A stretch of DNA of 5,909 bases from Cyclobacteriaceae bacterium (GTDB taxonomy: Bacteria > Bacteroidota > Bacteroidia > Cytophagales > Cyclobacteriaceae). The notes beneath the pieces are model-generated. The model was given only the letters and a program-made list of their open reading frames with translations. It was not told the origin of the DNA and did not search any database. Numbering within the stretch: the first letter of the stretch is position 1; the number at the start of each line of letters is the position of its first letter. The position numbers and the translations under genes were made by a program. The DNA is taken from assembly GCA_025455225.1 (NCBI GenBank), contig JALOMY010000335.1:1-5909 (forward strand). Direction: 5' to 3'. Shown piece by piece: positions 1-5,909 of the stretch.

Positions 1-86
1 AGGAATACGATGTAGCGGTTGACCTGGGCTGAAGCAAAATTCACCAGGAACACGAGCAGCAATATGGTGAGTTTACTCTTGCCCAC
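1..86 (-). CDS. N-terminus of a secreted protein, probable S8 (subtilisin-like) protease; partial
   Basis: Only the first 28 codons lie in the window; the gene runs off the left edge. The start is read as GTG at 86-84, because an in-frame stop (TAA, 95-93) lies three codons upstream and no ATG falls between. The peptide begins MGKSK, has a hydrophobic core (LTILLLVFLV) and ends in an ASA-Q signal peptidase I site at about residues 18-21, so the product is exported. The mature start, QVNRYIVFL, resembles the N-terminus of Bacteroidota S8 peptidases, which often begin with a NRYxVFFKDK-like segment before the propeptide. That family call rests on about nine residues and is tentative; the secreted nature is firmer. 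The start overlaps the end of the upstream lipoprotein gene by 14 bp, so the two are probably co-transcribed and translationally coupled. Confidence 0.55.
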   Translation of the reverse strand, partial: MGKSKLTILLLVFLVNFASAQVNRYIVF

Positions 87-768
87 TTTCGATTAATGTC
101 ATTTTAAGATAATATCCGTTTACAATCTGATCGGTACAGGTACCTCCGGAACAATTATAATTCCACACCTTGCTCTCCTTAAAAACCAATCCTTTGTCTG
201 GAGAATAAACCTCTATGCGTTCATCCTTGTTTACCAAATTGCTTTCATTTTCCTGTACAACAACAACACAATCATTAAAGGATAAATCGCCATCGGCTGT
301 AAACACAATACCTGTTTCCGTTATCTGGTATTCATCCTGCCCTAATGAATTATACAAATTACCATCCCAGGATAGGTTCTTCGCTGGAGAGGTTACCAAC
401 CGAACGTATGATTGATTGCCTTCATTGACAATAATATAGGGTTTTTCCGTTCGAACCGACCAGGTTTCGTTGCTCTCCCAATCTGCGAATTCATCCGGCC
501 TTATGCTGCGATCAATAACATAGGTAATTCCACCTGAGTTATTGGTAAAGCTATCCAGAACCCGGCTCTTTACCTGGTAAAAAAAACTTTGCGGAGGCTG
601 AAAGGCCAAATACCGGATCTCTTCGACCTGATAGACCTGATAAAATCCGATGTCTAATGGAAAATACGATTCAATAATTGGGTCAGGATCTGAAGAATTG
701 CAGGCAAGCACCAAAAAAAGGCTGATCCAACTGAGTTGCTTAAATCCCATCCTGCCCCTTGATTTCAT
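73..768 (-). CDS. Hypothetical outer-envelope lipoprotein
   Basis: A 231-residue lipoprotein of unknown function. The N-terminus is basic (MKSRGRMGFK), followed by a hydrophobic segment and a lipobox ending V20-L21-A22-C23, so Cys23 should be lipidated after signal peptidase II cleavage. The residues after it (NSSDPDP) are acidic, as in Bacteroidota lipoproteins sent to the outer membrane or surface. The mature part starts YFPLDIGFYQVYQVEE, a pattern I associate with small Bacteroidota lipoproteins opening 'YFPL..G.YW.Y'. It looks like a beta-rich domain with no catalytic motif that I recognise. Cys206 and Cys211 lie close together near the C-terminus and could form a disulfide. An alternative ATG at 750 (Met7) also gives a complete signal peptide and has an AGGGG stretch just upstream, so the exact start is uncertain. 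The gene is divergent from the TrpF-like gene and overlaps the next secreted-protein gene by 14 bp. Confidence 0.85.
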   Translation of the reverse strand: MKSRGRMGFKQLSWISLFLVLACNSSDPDPIIESYFPLDIGFYQVYQVEEIRYLAFQPPQSFFYQVKSRVLDSFTNNSGGITYVIDRSIRPDEFADWESNETWSVRTEKPYIIVNEGNQSYVRLVTSPAKNLSWDGNLYNSLGQDEYQITETGIVFTADGDLSFNDCVVVVQENESNLVNKDERIEVYSPDKGLVFKESKVWNYNCSGGTCTDQIVNGYYLKMTLIESGQE

Positions 769-801
769 TCTATTTGCCGTTATTTTTAAACGGTGAATTC
801 A

Positions 802-809
802 CAAAGTTA
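802..809 (-). promoter_or_regulatory. Candidate Bacteroidota -7 box for the lipoprotein gene
   Basis: The minus strand reads TAACTTTG, a full match to the Bacteroidota -7 consensus TAnnTTTG. It lies about 33 bp upstream of the lipoprotein start at 768, implying a leader of about 25-30 nt. No good -33 TTG sits at the usual spacing of about 19 nt; the nearest TTG is only 12 nt away. An 8-bp match in a 62-bp divergent intergenic region is suggestive rather than conclusive. A short inverted repeat (CCGTT-N7-AACGG, 777-793) falls inside the predicted leader. Confidence 0.4.
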
Positions 810-830
810 TTTGATTCATCGCAATTATCT

Positions 831-1415
831 ATGGCATTAAAAACATCGGTAAAGGTAGGCCGGATATCCAACCTCAGTGACGCCCGCTATTGTTCCGGAA
901 TGGGGGTTGATTGGCTGGGGTTTCGTGTTAATAAAAGCGACCCGGATTATATTAATCCCGATCTGTTTCAGGAAATCCGGGGCTGGTTTTCGGGACCAGA
1001 AATTGTTGCCGAAATTTACGGAATAACCACGGAAGCTGTTGTTAGGGAAGCTGAGGATAATTATCAACCAGATTACCTTGAATTATCCCTGAACGAAATT
1101 TCATTGGTTCAATCATCGTCATTACCGCTTCTTCTTTCCATCAATACACTTGAAGTGCCCTCTATTAAGGAACTAAGCCATGATTTGCAATCCCGTATTA
1201 AGTATCTGATTGTGCCGGATACCCTGTCGCCAAATGAATTTGCTGAACTAAGCAAATCGTATTCCCTGCTTCTGAAAATTTCAGATCAATTTAAAAGTGA
1301 ATTTCTTTCATTGCCCATTTCAGGAATTGCTCTGGAAGGCTCTGCGGAAGATAAGCCCGGAATTAAAAACTATGCATTATTAGCCGATGTACTGGAAGCT
1401 CTTGAAGAGGAATGA
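831..1415 (+). CDS. TrpF-like (phosphoribosylanthranilate isomerase-fold) protein, probably not a classical isomerase
   Basis: A 194-residue protein matching the outline of phosphoribosylanthranilate isomerase (TrpF), a (beta/alpha)8 barrel in tryptophan synthesis. Residues 7-30 (VKVGRISNLSDARY... to DWLG) align with the TrpF start 'VKICGITNLEDA...GADALGF'. Residues 166-180 (ALEGSAEDKPGIKN) resemble the C-terminal 'SGVE..PG.KD' phosphate-binding end. The catalytic cysteine of the CGIT motif is replaced by Gly10, and the 'QLHG' segment reads YLELS (82-86), so normal isomerase activity is doubtful. The length is near the usual 200-odd residues. No other trp gene is nearby, which also argues against a role in tryptophan synthesis. 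The ATG at 831 is chosen because homology begins there; an ATG at 759 would overlap the divergent lipoprotein start and adds 24 unrelated residues. The 3' end overlaps the response-regulator gene by 46 bp, tail to tail. Confidence 0.75.
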   Translation: MALKTSVKVGRISNLSDARYCSGMGVDWLGFRVNKSDPDYINPDLFQEIRGWFSGPEIVAEIYGITTEAVVREAEDNYQPDYLELSLNEISLVQSSSLPLLLSINTLEVPSIKELSHDLQSRIKYLIVPDTLSPNEFAELSKSYSLLLKISDQFKSEFLSLPISGIALEGSAEDKPGIKNYALLADVLEALEEE

Positions 1416-2092
1416 AAAACATAATGTCCGGAGAGTGTTTGTGATAAATATTCATTCCCGATTTTAGATTTTACCAATGCCAGGTAATTGTCAATGGTAG
1501 AACTCGTAAGATATACTTCAGAGCCCCATAGATAATACAACAGGTGGTCGGCTGAAAGGGCGATGTTTTCATTTTGAGCCATAAAATAAAGAAGCTCAAA
1601 TTCAGGTTTGCTCAATTTTAATTCATGCCCTCCCTGTATTACCAAGTATGACTTCCTTCGGAAGATAAAATCACCAACGGTAATTTCAGGCAATCGCTTG
1701 CTGATGACTAAATGCTCTTTCAAAACAGCCTTGATTTTGTAAGTCAAAGCCCGCAAACCCATGATCTTTTCGATATAATCATCTGCACCGGTTTCAAAAG
1801 CGGCATGCTGAAAATAAACGTCCGACTTGGCGGTCAGAAAAAATATCCAGGTCTTTTCAAATTTCCTGAAGCTTCGGAATTCCCTGCATAATTCAATGCC
1901 ATTGGGATGATCCATCATCAGATCCAGAACGATCAGATCAGGCTCGAATCGCTTGCCTACCTTGATGGCTTTCTTACTATCTGAAACTGTTTTAACGCGG
2001 AAGTCTTCTTTACTCAGGTTATACGCAAGAAGATCCAGTATGTCCTGATCATCATCCACAATCAACACTTTAGGAACCTCGTTACGTTTCAT
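1370..2092 (-). CDS. OmpR/PhoB-family response regulator (REC + winged helix), orphan
   Basis: A 240-residue two-component response regulator. The receiver domain (about residues 7-125) has the acidic cluster D13-D15, phosphoacceptor D57 (LIVLD), T87 (FFLTA) and K109 (DDYIEK), so phosphorylation should be intact. Two usual prolines are absent: the one after the conserved lysine (here K-I) and the one four residues after D57 (here Asp61). The winged-helix DNA-binding domain covers about 137-226, with LKLSKPEFELLYFMAQ, HLLYYLWG and the helix STIDNYLALVKSKIG, ending at strand GHYVF. It would act in the cytoplasm as a transcription factor. No histidine kinase lies next to it, so its partner is unknown. 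The last 14 residues, rich in Ser and Ala, lie beyond the domain and are encoded antisense to the TrpF-like gene end. The start is the ATG at 2092; I see no Shine-Dalgarno and no clear promoter in the 85 bp upstream. Confidence 0.92.
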   Translation of the reverse strand: MKRNEVPKVLIVDDDQDILDLLAYNLSKEDFRVKTVSDSKKAIKVGKRFEPDLIVLDLMMDHPNGIELCREFRSFRKFEKTWIFFLTAKSDVYFQHAAFETGADDYIEKIMGLRALTYKIKAVLKEHLVISKRLPEITVGDFIFRRKSYLVIQGGHELKLSKPEFELLYFMAQNENIALSADHLLYYLWGSEVYLTSSTIDNYLALVKSKIGNEYLSQTLSGHYVFHSSSRASSTSANNA

Positions 2093-2177
2093 GCCAATCG
2101 AACGATCAACTCTTAATATTAGTCTGCTTTAAATCTTAACCTTGTTATGATTTTGTGAAATTCGGAAGACATGGGTA

Positions 2178-3120
2178 TTACATTTCAAATCCTCCTAATC
2201 GCACAGCTTCTTCAATAGCCTTCCCCGTAGTGTCCGGGTACTCCATTTCAACTTTGTGATTGGATTCAACCCACTCCCTGATTTTATACAACCTCTTGTT
2301 CTTAATATTTTTAAGTACAGGTACACCCAAATTCCGTAAGGCCGCTGCATTATAATGTTGTTCATACTGCTTCTTCATGGGAATTACCATCAGCTTTTTA
2401 CCCAGAAACATGGCTTCTGCAGGAGTTTCAAAACCGGCTCCGCATAGAACTCCGGCAGAGGTTATCATGCTTTGAACAAAATTCACGTTGTCGATCGGAT
2501 AAACCGATAATGAACTAATGTGATACGGCTTTCGTGCATGCTTGGAAAAAATGTGCCAGCGAACACCCGGTATTTTCGCTAATGCCGGCACCAGCTTGCG
2601 ATCATCGTAAGCAGGCAGGTAAACCGTATAATGATCTCCTTTCACAGGCTTGGCTTCCCTGATCGGTTTACGGATTACCGGTGTATAAATGTGCTTATCG
2701 AATTGTGCAAAATGAAATCCAACGTAGGCATCACTGGGAGCATAATTCTGAAGCACCCAATCTCCGATCGGATCGTAGTATGTTGGTTGAGGAACCCTTT
2801 CGTGCAGCCCAGGCAGAAATAGGTTCGAAATCATTGATGATCAAATCGTATTTGGAAGCCGGGAAATCACGTATTTCCCGATATAACGATTTGGTATTGG
2901 TTTCCCGAAAAGTTTTGATGAAATCGATCCCTCCGTTCTTTCCCATGTAGAAACTCAAACCCTTCGATTTGTATTTAACAGTAAAAGGAAGCTTCAGATC
3001 TGTTTGAGCTCCGCTGACGAGCAAATCCAATTTTCCGTATTCTTTTAAAATTGGCACGACTTCTTCTGCCCGGGCCATGTGGCCGTTGCCGGTTCCTTGA
3101 ATGGCGTACAGGATTCTCAC
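2178..3120 (-). pseudogene. GT-B glycosyltransferase (MurG/UDP-glycosyltransferase-like), frameshifted with probable internal deletion
   Basis: Two frames together make one glycosyltransferase. The first runs from GTG at 3120 and has MRILYAIQGTGNGHMARAEE, the MurG-like N-terminal GxGNGH loop, continuing to NDFEPISAWAARK (K108, at 2799-2797). The second resumes at VPQPTYYDPIGDWVLQNYAP (from 2795) and runs to 2178, carrying the C-terminal sugar-nucleotide-binding region with CGAGFETPAEA (about 2444-2412) and IPMKKQYEQHYNAAAL. Past the junction the first frame gives unrelated residues and stops at 2731. From memory of the family, a segment of about 20 residues containing a 'SHQ' histidine and ending in '.AP.P' should lie between the two halves and is missing. 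The visible join makes 313 residues, somewhat short for the family as I recall it. A deletion whose length is not a multiple of three would explain both effects. The gene overlaps the upstream metallophosphoesterase gene by GTGA, so translation was coupled. The substrate is unknown; an assembly error remains possible. Confidence 0.8.
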
Positions 3121-3971
3121 TTTTTAGCCATTAAGAATTCGTTGACCAGATCTCGGAAAATCTCATCGTTATCCAGCTTATTCTTGAGCCGCTTGGGAAG
3201 TTTCATGGATTTAGCCCGCGTATCCTCTTTATACCGGTAAATGCTCCAGGCCTTACCATCGTATTCAAGGGCAGTAAGATTTTCTACCCAGTCGCCCGAA
3301 TTTAAATAGGTCACTGATCCCCTATCTGTCTCAATCGCTTTTATTTCCGGGTGATGAATATGACCACAGATCACAAAATCGTACCCGTTATCGATGGCAA
3401 TATCTGCGGCTGTTCGTTCAAAATCATTGATAAACTTAACGGCCGTTTTAACGCTGTCTTTTACCTTTTTTGAAAGTGAAATGTTTTCCCTTCCCAGTTT
3501 GCGCAAAAACCAGTTAACCATGGCATTAATCAGGATTAACAAATCGTATCCAAGTGCCCCCATTTTTGCCAGCCATTTTGAATACTTCATGGTAACATCG
3601 AATACATCACCATGAAAGATCCAGGCTCGTTTGCCGTTCAGTTTAAGAACCAGTTTATTATCAATCTGAAAGGAGTCGAGTTTAAAACCTGCAAATTTCC
3701 GGAGCATTTCATCATGATTCCCCGTCAGATAAATAATTCGGGTGCCCTTCGTAAGAAGACCTGTAATATGCTTGATTACCTGCATGTGAGCCTTGGGCCA
3801 GTAATGCTTACTGAACTGCCACATGTCAATGATGTCACCGTTAAGAATTAATCGTTTCGGCTTAATGGTTTTCAGATAGCGAAGCAATTCCTCGGCATGA
3901 CAACCGTATGTACCCAGGTGAATGTCTGATAAGATTACGGTATCGAGTTCGCGTTTTTTATGTTTTGCCAT
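3117..3971 (-). CDS. LpxH-like calcineurin-fold metallophosphoesterase (UDP-2,3-diacylglucosamine diphosphatase family)
   Basis: A 284-residue metallophosphoesterase with all the usual dinuclear-metal motifs: D16-x-H18 (SDIHLG), G45-D46 (LNGDIID), G84-N85-H86-D87 (TGNHDE), H120-G121-D122 (FHGD) and G203-H204-x-H206 (CGHIHHPE), followed by NSGDWVE (224-230). The insert at about 125-195, with hydrophobic stretch YDLLILINAMVNWFL, resembles the lid helices through which LpxH-type enzymes meet membrane lipids. LpxH cleaves UDP-2,3-diacylglucosamine to lipid X in lipid A synthesis, but this subfamily is somewhat longer than typical LpxH and includes proteins of unproven substrate, so I give no gene symbol. 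The start is ATG 3971. Its stop overlaps the GTG start of the glycosyltransferase (GTGA), which suggests a shared envelope-glycolipid role. A -7 box and a leader hairpin lie upstream. Confidence 0.88.
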   Translation of the reverse strand: MAKHKKRELDTVILSDIHLGTYGCHAEELLRYLKTIKPKRLILNGDIIDMWQFSKHYWPKAHMQVIKHITGLLTKGTRIIYLTGNHDEMLRKFAGFKLDSFQIDNKLVLKLNGKRAWIFHGDVFDVTMKYSKWLAKMGALGYDLLILINAMVNWFLRKLGRENISLSKKVKDSVKTAVKFINDFERTAADIAIDNGYDFVICGHIHHPEIKAIETDRGSVTYLNSGDWVENLTALEYDGKAWSIYRYKEDTRAKSMKLPKRLKNKLDNDEIFRDLVNEFLMAKK

Positions 3972-3988
3972 TGTCAGATATCAGGAAA

Positions 3989-4012
3989 CCCGAAGGCCCG
4001 AAAGCCTTCAGG
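3989..4012 (-). promoter_or_regulatory. Strong hairpin in the leader of the metallophosphoesterase gene
   Basis: On the minus strand CCTGAAGGC (4012-4004) and GCCTTCGGG (3997-3989) pair over nine positions with one T-G wobble. They enclose the six bases TTTCGG, which can be read as a TTCG tetraloop closed by one further wobble pair. The stem ends 17 nt before the start codon at 3971. Only three T residues follow it, so it is a poor intrinsic terminator. It could be an attenuator-like or mRNA-stabilising leader structure. The structure is read from the sequence; the function is inferred. Confidence 0.5.
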
Positions 4013-4044
4013 ATACCTAAACCTTTTGAAGTAATTCTACAGTA

Positions 4045-4052
4045 CAAAGGTA
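4045..4052 (-). promoter_or_regulatory. Candidate Bacteroidota -7 box for the metallophosphoesterase-glycosyltransferase operon
   Basis: The minus strand reads TACCTTTG, a full match to TAnnTTTG. It lies in the 135-bp gap after trmB and about 73 bp before the start at 3971, predicting a leader of about 65 nt that contains the hairpin at 3989-4012. No TTG lies at the standard -33 distance, although nearer TTG triplets are present. An 8-bp palindrome, ATGTACAT (4077-4084), lies in the -33 region and could be an operator, but that is speculative. Confidence 0.5.
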
Positions 4053-4106
4053 GATCAATACAATTACGTGCATGTCATGTACATATTACGGAATTGTTAT
4101 TTGCGT

Positions 4107-4766
4107 TCAGGATTTAAACCGGAAACGGAGGTATTTGATTGTTTCGCCTTTTGAAGCAAACTCCATCTCGTAACGGGTTTTAATATCAAAACATTCAGGC
4201 CGAAGTTCCGATTGATATACTTCGTAGGAATACTGAAGATCCTCAATGTCGCTTCGCTGCTGAAGTTCTTCCAGTGTATAATTGAATAACTGGGTGTTAT
4301 CGGTTTTTAACCGGATGTATCCTCCGGGCCGAATCAGATTTTTATAAATATCCAGGAATCTTGGGTTGGTCAATCTTCGTTTGATGTCGCGTTTACGGGG
4401 CCGTGGATCGGGAAACGTAATCCAGATTTCATCCACTTCTCGTTCTTCAAAGAAATTGCTGATCAATAAAATAGGCGTTCGAAGGAAGGCTACATTCGAA
4501 AGACTTTGTTCAATGGCCCAGGTGCTTCCCTTCCAGATGCGCTCTCCTTTAATATCTACTCCGATAAAATTCCGATCCGGAAACAACGATGCTAACCCGA
4601 TGGTATATTCTCCCCTTCCACAAGCGAGCTCCAGCGTTATCAGATTTTGATTTCGAAAGTGTTCCGACTGCCATTTTCCCTTGATAGTATGATAGTTTTC
4701 CTTGGAAGGCTCAATGACATTCGACCGTTCTTCGATAATTTTAAATCGTTCCTTTTTGCGTTTCAC
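4107..4766 (-). CDS. trmB: tRNA (guanine-N7-)-methyltransferase TrmB
   Basis: A 219-residue class I SAM-dependent methyltransferase that makes m7G at position 46 in the tRNA variable loop. The SAM-binding motif LELACGRGEYTIGLA spans 45-59 and is followed by the second acidic motif GVDIKGERIWKG (69-80). The TrmB signature ITFPDPRPRKRDIKRRL lies at 116-132, then IRPGGYIRLKTDN (145-157) and the C-terminal TRYEMEFASKGETI (197-210). Length is typical of the family. The start must be GTG at 4766, since the codon just upstream in frame is a stop and no ATG occurs near the N-terminus. The N-terminus is very lysine-rich (MKRKKERFK). The gap to folC is 41 bp of AT-rich sequence without a terminator, so the two are probably co-transcribed. 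Confidence 0.93.
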   Translation of the reverse strand: MKRKKERFKIIEERSNVIEPSKENYHTIKGKWQSEHFRNQNLITLELACGRGEYTIGLASLFPDRNFIGVDIKGERIWKGSTWAIEQSLSNVAFLRTPILLISNFFEEREVDEIWITFPDPRPRKRDIKRRLTNPRFLDIYKNLIRPGGYIRLKTDNTQLFNYTLEELQQRSDIEDLQYSYEVYQSELRPECFDIKTRYEMEFASKGETIKYLRFRFKS

Positions 4767-4807
4767 CTATTATTCTTTTTATTCTTTAAAACCACTAAAC
4801 TGATGTA

Positions 4808-5909
4808 TCAGATTTCATCCAGTTCAGCAACAACAAATGTGCTTCCTCCAATATAAATCATGTCTTCTTCACCTGCCCTTTCCCTTGCCTTACGTAACGC
4901 ATCATTCACGGAACGAATCACTTCTCCATGCAGTCCATGTTGAGTTGCGTCCTGCTGAAGGATCTCAGCATCCAACGCCCGGGGAATAGAGGCCTGGCAA
5001 AAGAAATAACAGGCATCCTTAGGCAGCAGCGACAAAATCTCAACCCGGCTTTTATCCTTAACCATTCCCCAGATTATATACAATTCCTGATGCGGATGTT
5101 GACGGATCTGATCCAGAATTTCTCTTACCCCATCCAGGTTATGAGCTGTATCGCAAACAGTATAGGGCTTCTGAGCTAAAATCTGCCATCTGCCTTTTAG
5201 TCCTGTTTGATCGATTACCTGTTCTAGTCCCTTTTGAATATGGTTTATTGAAATTGTCCAACCCTTTTCATTAAGTATATCAATGGTTTTCAGCACGCCT
5301 GGCAAATTTTTACATTGATACTTACCCTTTAATTGAAGGTCTACATCCAGAAGAAAAGTAGAAGTGTTTTTAAACAGGTTAATGGCCGTCCCGTGTTCCG
5401 TAAACTCGGCCCGGTAAGTATCATCTGCAAAGTATATGGGAGATTGATTGCCGTTAGCCCTGGTAATAAATACAGATTCTATTTCCTTTTGACGCTGGCT
5501 GATCACTACCGGAACATGATTCTTTATTATACCAGCTTTTTCTCCTGCTATTTCCTCCAGGGTGTTTCCCAGAATATCCATGTGATCAAATCCTATATTT
5601 GTAATTACCGATACCTCCGGAATAATCACATTGGTAGAATCAAGCCTTCCACCAAGGCCGACTTCAATTACAGCTACATCAACCTGGTTAAGGGCAAAAT
5701 AATCGAAGGCCATGGCAACCGTGATTTCGAAGAAGGAAGGCCTGATGGTTTCAATGGATTTCATAATCCGGTTTGTAAAAGCCACCACATACGATTCGCT
5801 GACCTCTACGCCATTAATTTTAATTCGCTCCGTAAATTCTTTGAGATGGGGAGACGTGTACAAGCCGGTTTTATATCCGGCCGATTGAAGAATGGAAGCC
5901 AGCATGTGC
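4808..5909 (-). CDS. folC: Bifunctional folylpolyglutamate synthase/dihydrofolate synthase FolC, N-terminus outside window
   Basis: The C-terminal part of FolC, a Mur-ligase-type ATP-dependent enzyme that adds glutamate to dihydropteroate and folates in the cytoplasm. The frame stays open to the right edge: the codon before the first visible Met is His, which fits the family sequence GTNGKGS.SHMLAS. The true start and the P-loop are therefore missing, probably about 60 residues. Visible motifs, counted from the Met at 5905, are YTSPHLKEFTERI (16-28), FFEITVAMAF (58-67), EVGLGGRLDSTNV (81-93), ITNIGFDHMDILG (101-113) and GEKAGIIK (121-128) with the lysine expected to be carbamylated. The C-terminal Mur-ligase domain follows, with GLKGRWQ (235-241), CDTAHNLDGV (251-260) and WGMVKDK (279-285). 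No defects are seen. It lies upstream of trmB on the same strand. Confidence 0.95.
   Translation of the reverse strand, partial: HMLASILQSAGYKTGLYTSPHLKEFTERIKINGVEVSESYVVAFTNRIMKSIETIRPSFFEITVAMAFDYFALNQVDVAVIEVGLGGRLDSTNVIIPEVSVITNIGFDHMDILGNTLEEIAGEKAGIIKNHVPVVISQRQKEIESVFITRANGNQSPIYFADDTYRAEFTEHGTAINLFKNTSTFLLDVDLQLKGKYQCKNLPGVLKTIDILNEKGWTISINHIQKGLEQVIDQTGLKGRWQILAQKPYTVCDTAHNLDGVREILDQIRQHPHQELYIIWGMVKDKSRVEILSLLPKDACYFFCQASIPRALDAEILQQDATQHGLHGEVIRSVNDALRKARERAGEEDMIYIGGSTFVVAELDEI

Noticed and set aside
759..830. Earlier ATG at 759 as the start of the TrpF-like gene
   Set aside because: It adds 24 residues without family similarity and overlaps the start of the divergent lipoprotein gene.
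2093..2177. Promoter or terminator between the glycosyltransferase and response-regulator genes
   Set aside because: I found no full TAnnTTTG match and no convincing hairpin in this AT-rich 85-bp gap.
2731..2834. Programmed ribosomal frameshift joining the two glycosyltransferase halves
   Set aside because: The shift needed is +1 (or -2), there is no classic -1 slippery heptamer, and a frameshift would not restore the segment that appears to be missing.
2178..2834. Separate gene starting at the ATG at 2834
   Set aside because: The first 13 residues are an out-of-frame reading of the NDFEPISAWAARK region of the upstream half; homology begins only at residue 14.
2631..2950. Plus-strand reading frames opposite the glycosyltransferase
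   Set aside because: They mirror the real minus-strand coding frames and show no recognisable domain or start signal.
3989..4012. Intrinsic terminator for trmB
   Set aside because: The stem lies beyond a promoter-like box, in the leader of the next gene, and has only three T residues after it.

Overview
The window looks like chromosomal core-type DNA from a Bacteroidota bacterium, probably of the Cytophagales type. Four things support this. The start codons lack convincing Shine-Dalgarno sequences. Two sites match the Bacteroidota -7 promoter box TAnnTTTG. There is a secreted lipoprotein next to the start of a probable S8-type secreted protease. The predicted proteins read like Cytophagales homologues. 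The lineage call is inference, since no rRNA or other marker gene is present. I saw no mobile elements, CRISPR arrays, tRNAs or rRNAs.

Layout from the right edge leftwards, mostly on the minus strand: folC (N-terminus cut off by the window edge), then trmB, then a 135-bp gap holding a promoter-like box and a strong leader hairpin. Next come an LpxH-like metallophosphoesterase and, overlapping it by a GTGA, a GT-B glycosyltransferase gene that is broken by a frameshift and appears to have lost a short internal segment. Then an orphan OmpR/PhoB-type response regulator follows. The only plus-strand gene is a TrpF-like protein that lacks the usual catalytic cysteine; its 3' end overlaps the 3' end of the response-regulator gene by 46 bp. 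Divergent from it, at the left, are a lipoprotein gene and the first 28 codons of a secreted protein that overlaps the lipoprotein stop.

folC (folate polyglutamylation) and trmB (tRNA m7G46 methylation) are housekeeping genes with no evident joint pathway. The metallophosphoesterase and glycosyltransferase are translationally coupled and probably acted together on a cell-envelope glycolipid or nucleotide-sugar substrate. The lipoprotein and protease-like genes form a second, envelope-directed unit.

I found no clear new multi-gene system. The most notable points are the broken glycosyltransferase, the TrpF-like protein without its catalytic cysteine, the convergent coding overlap, and the leader hairpin.
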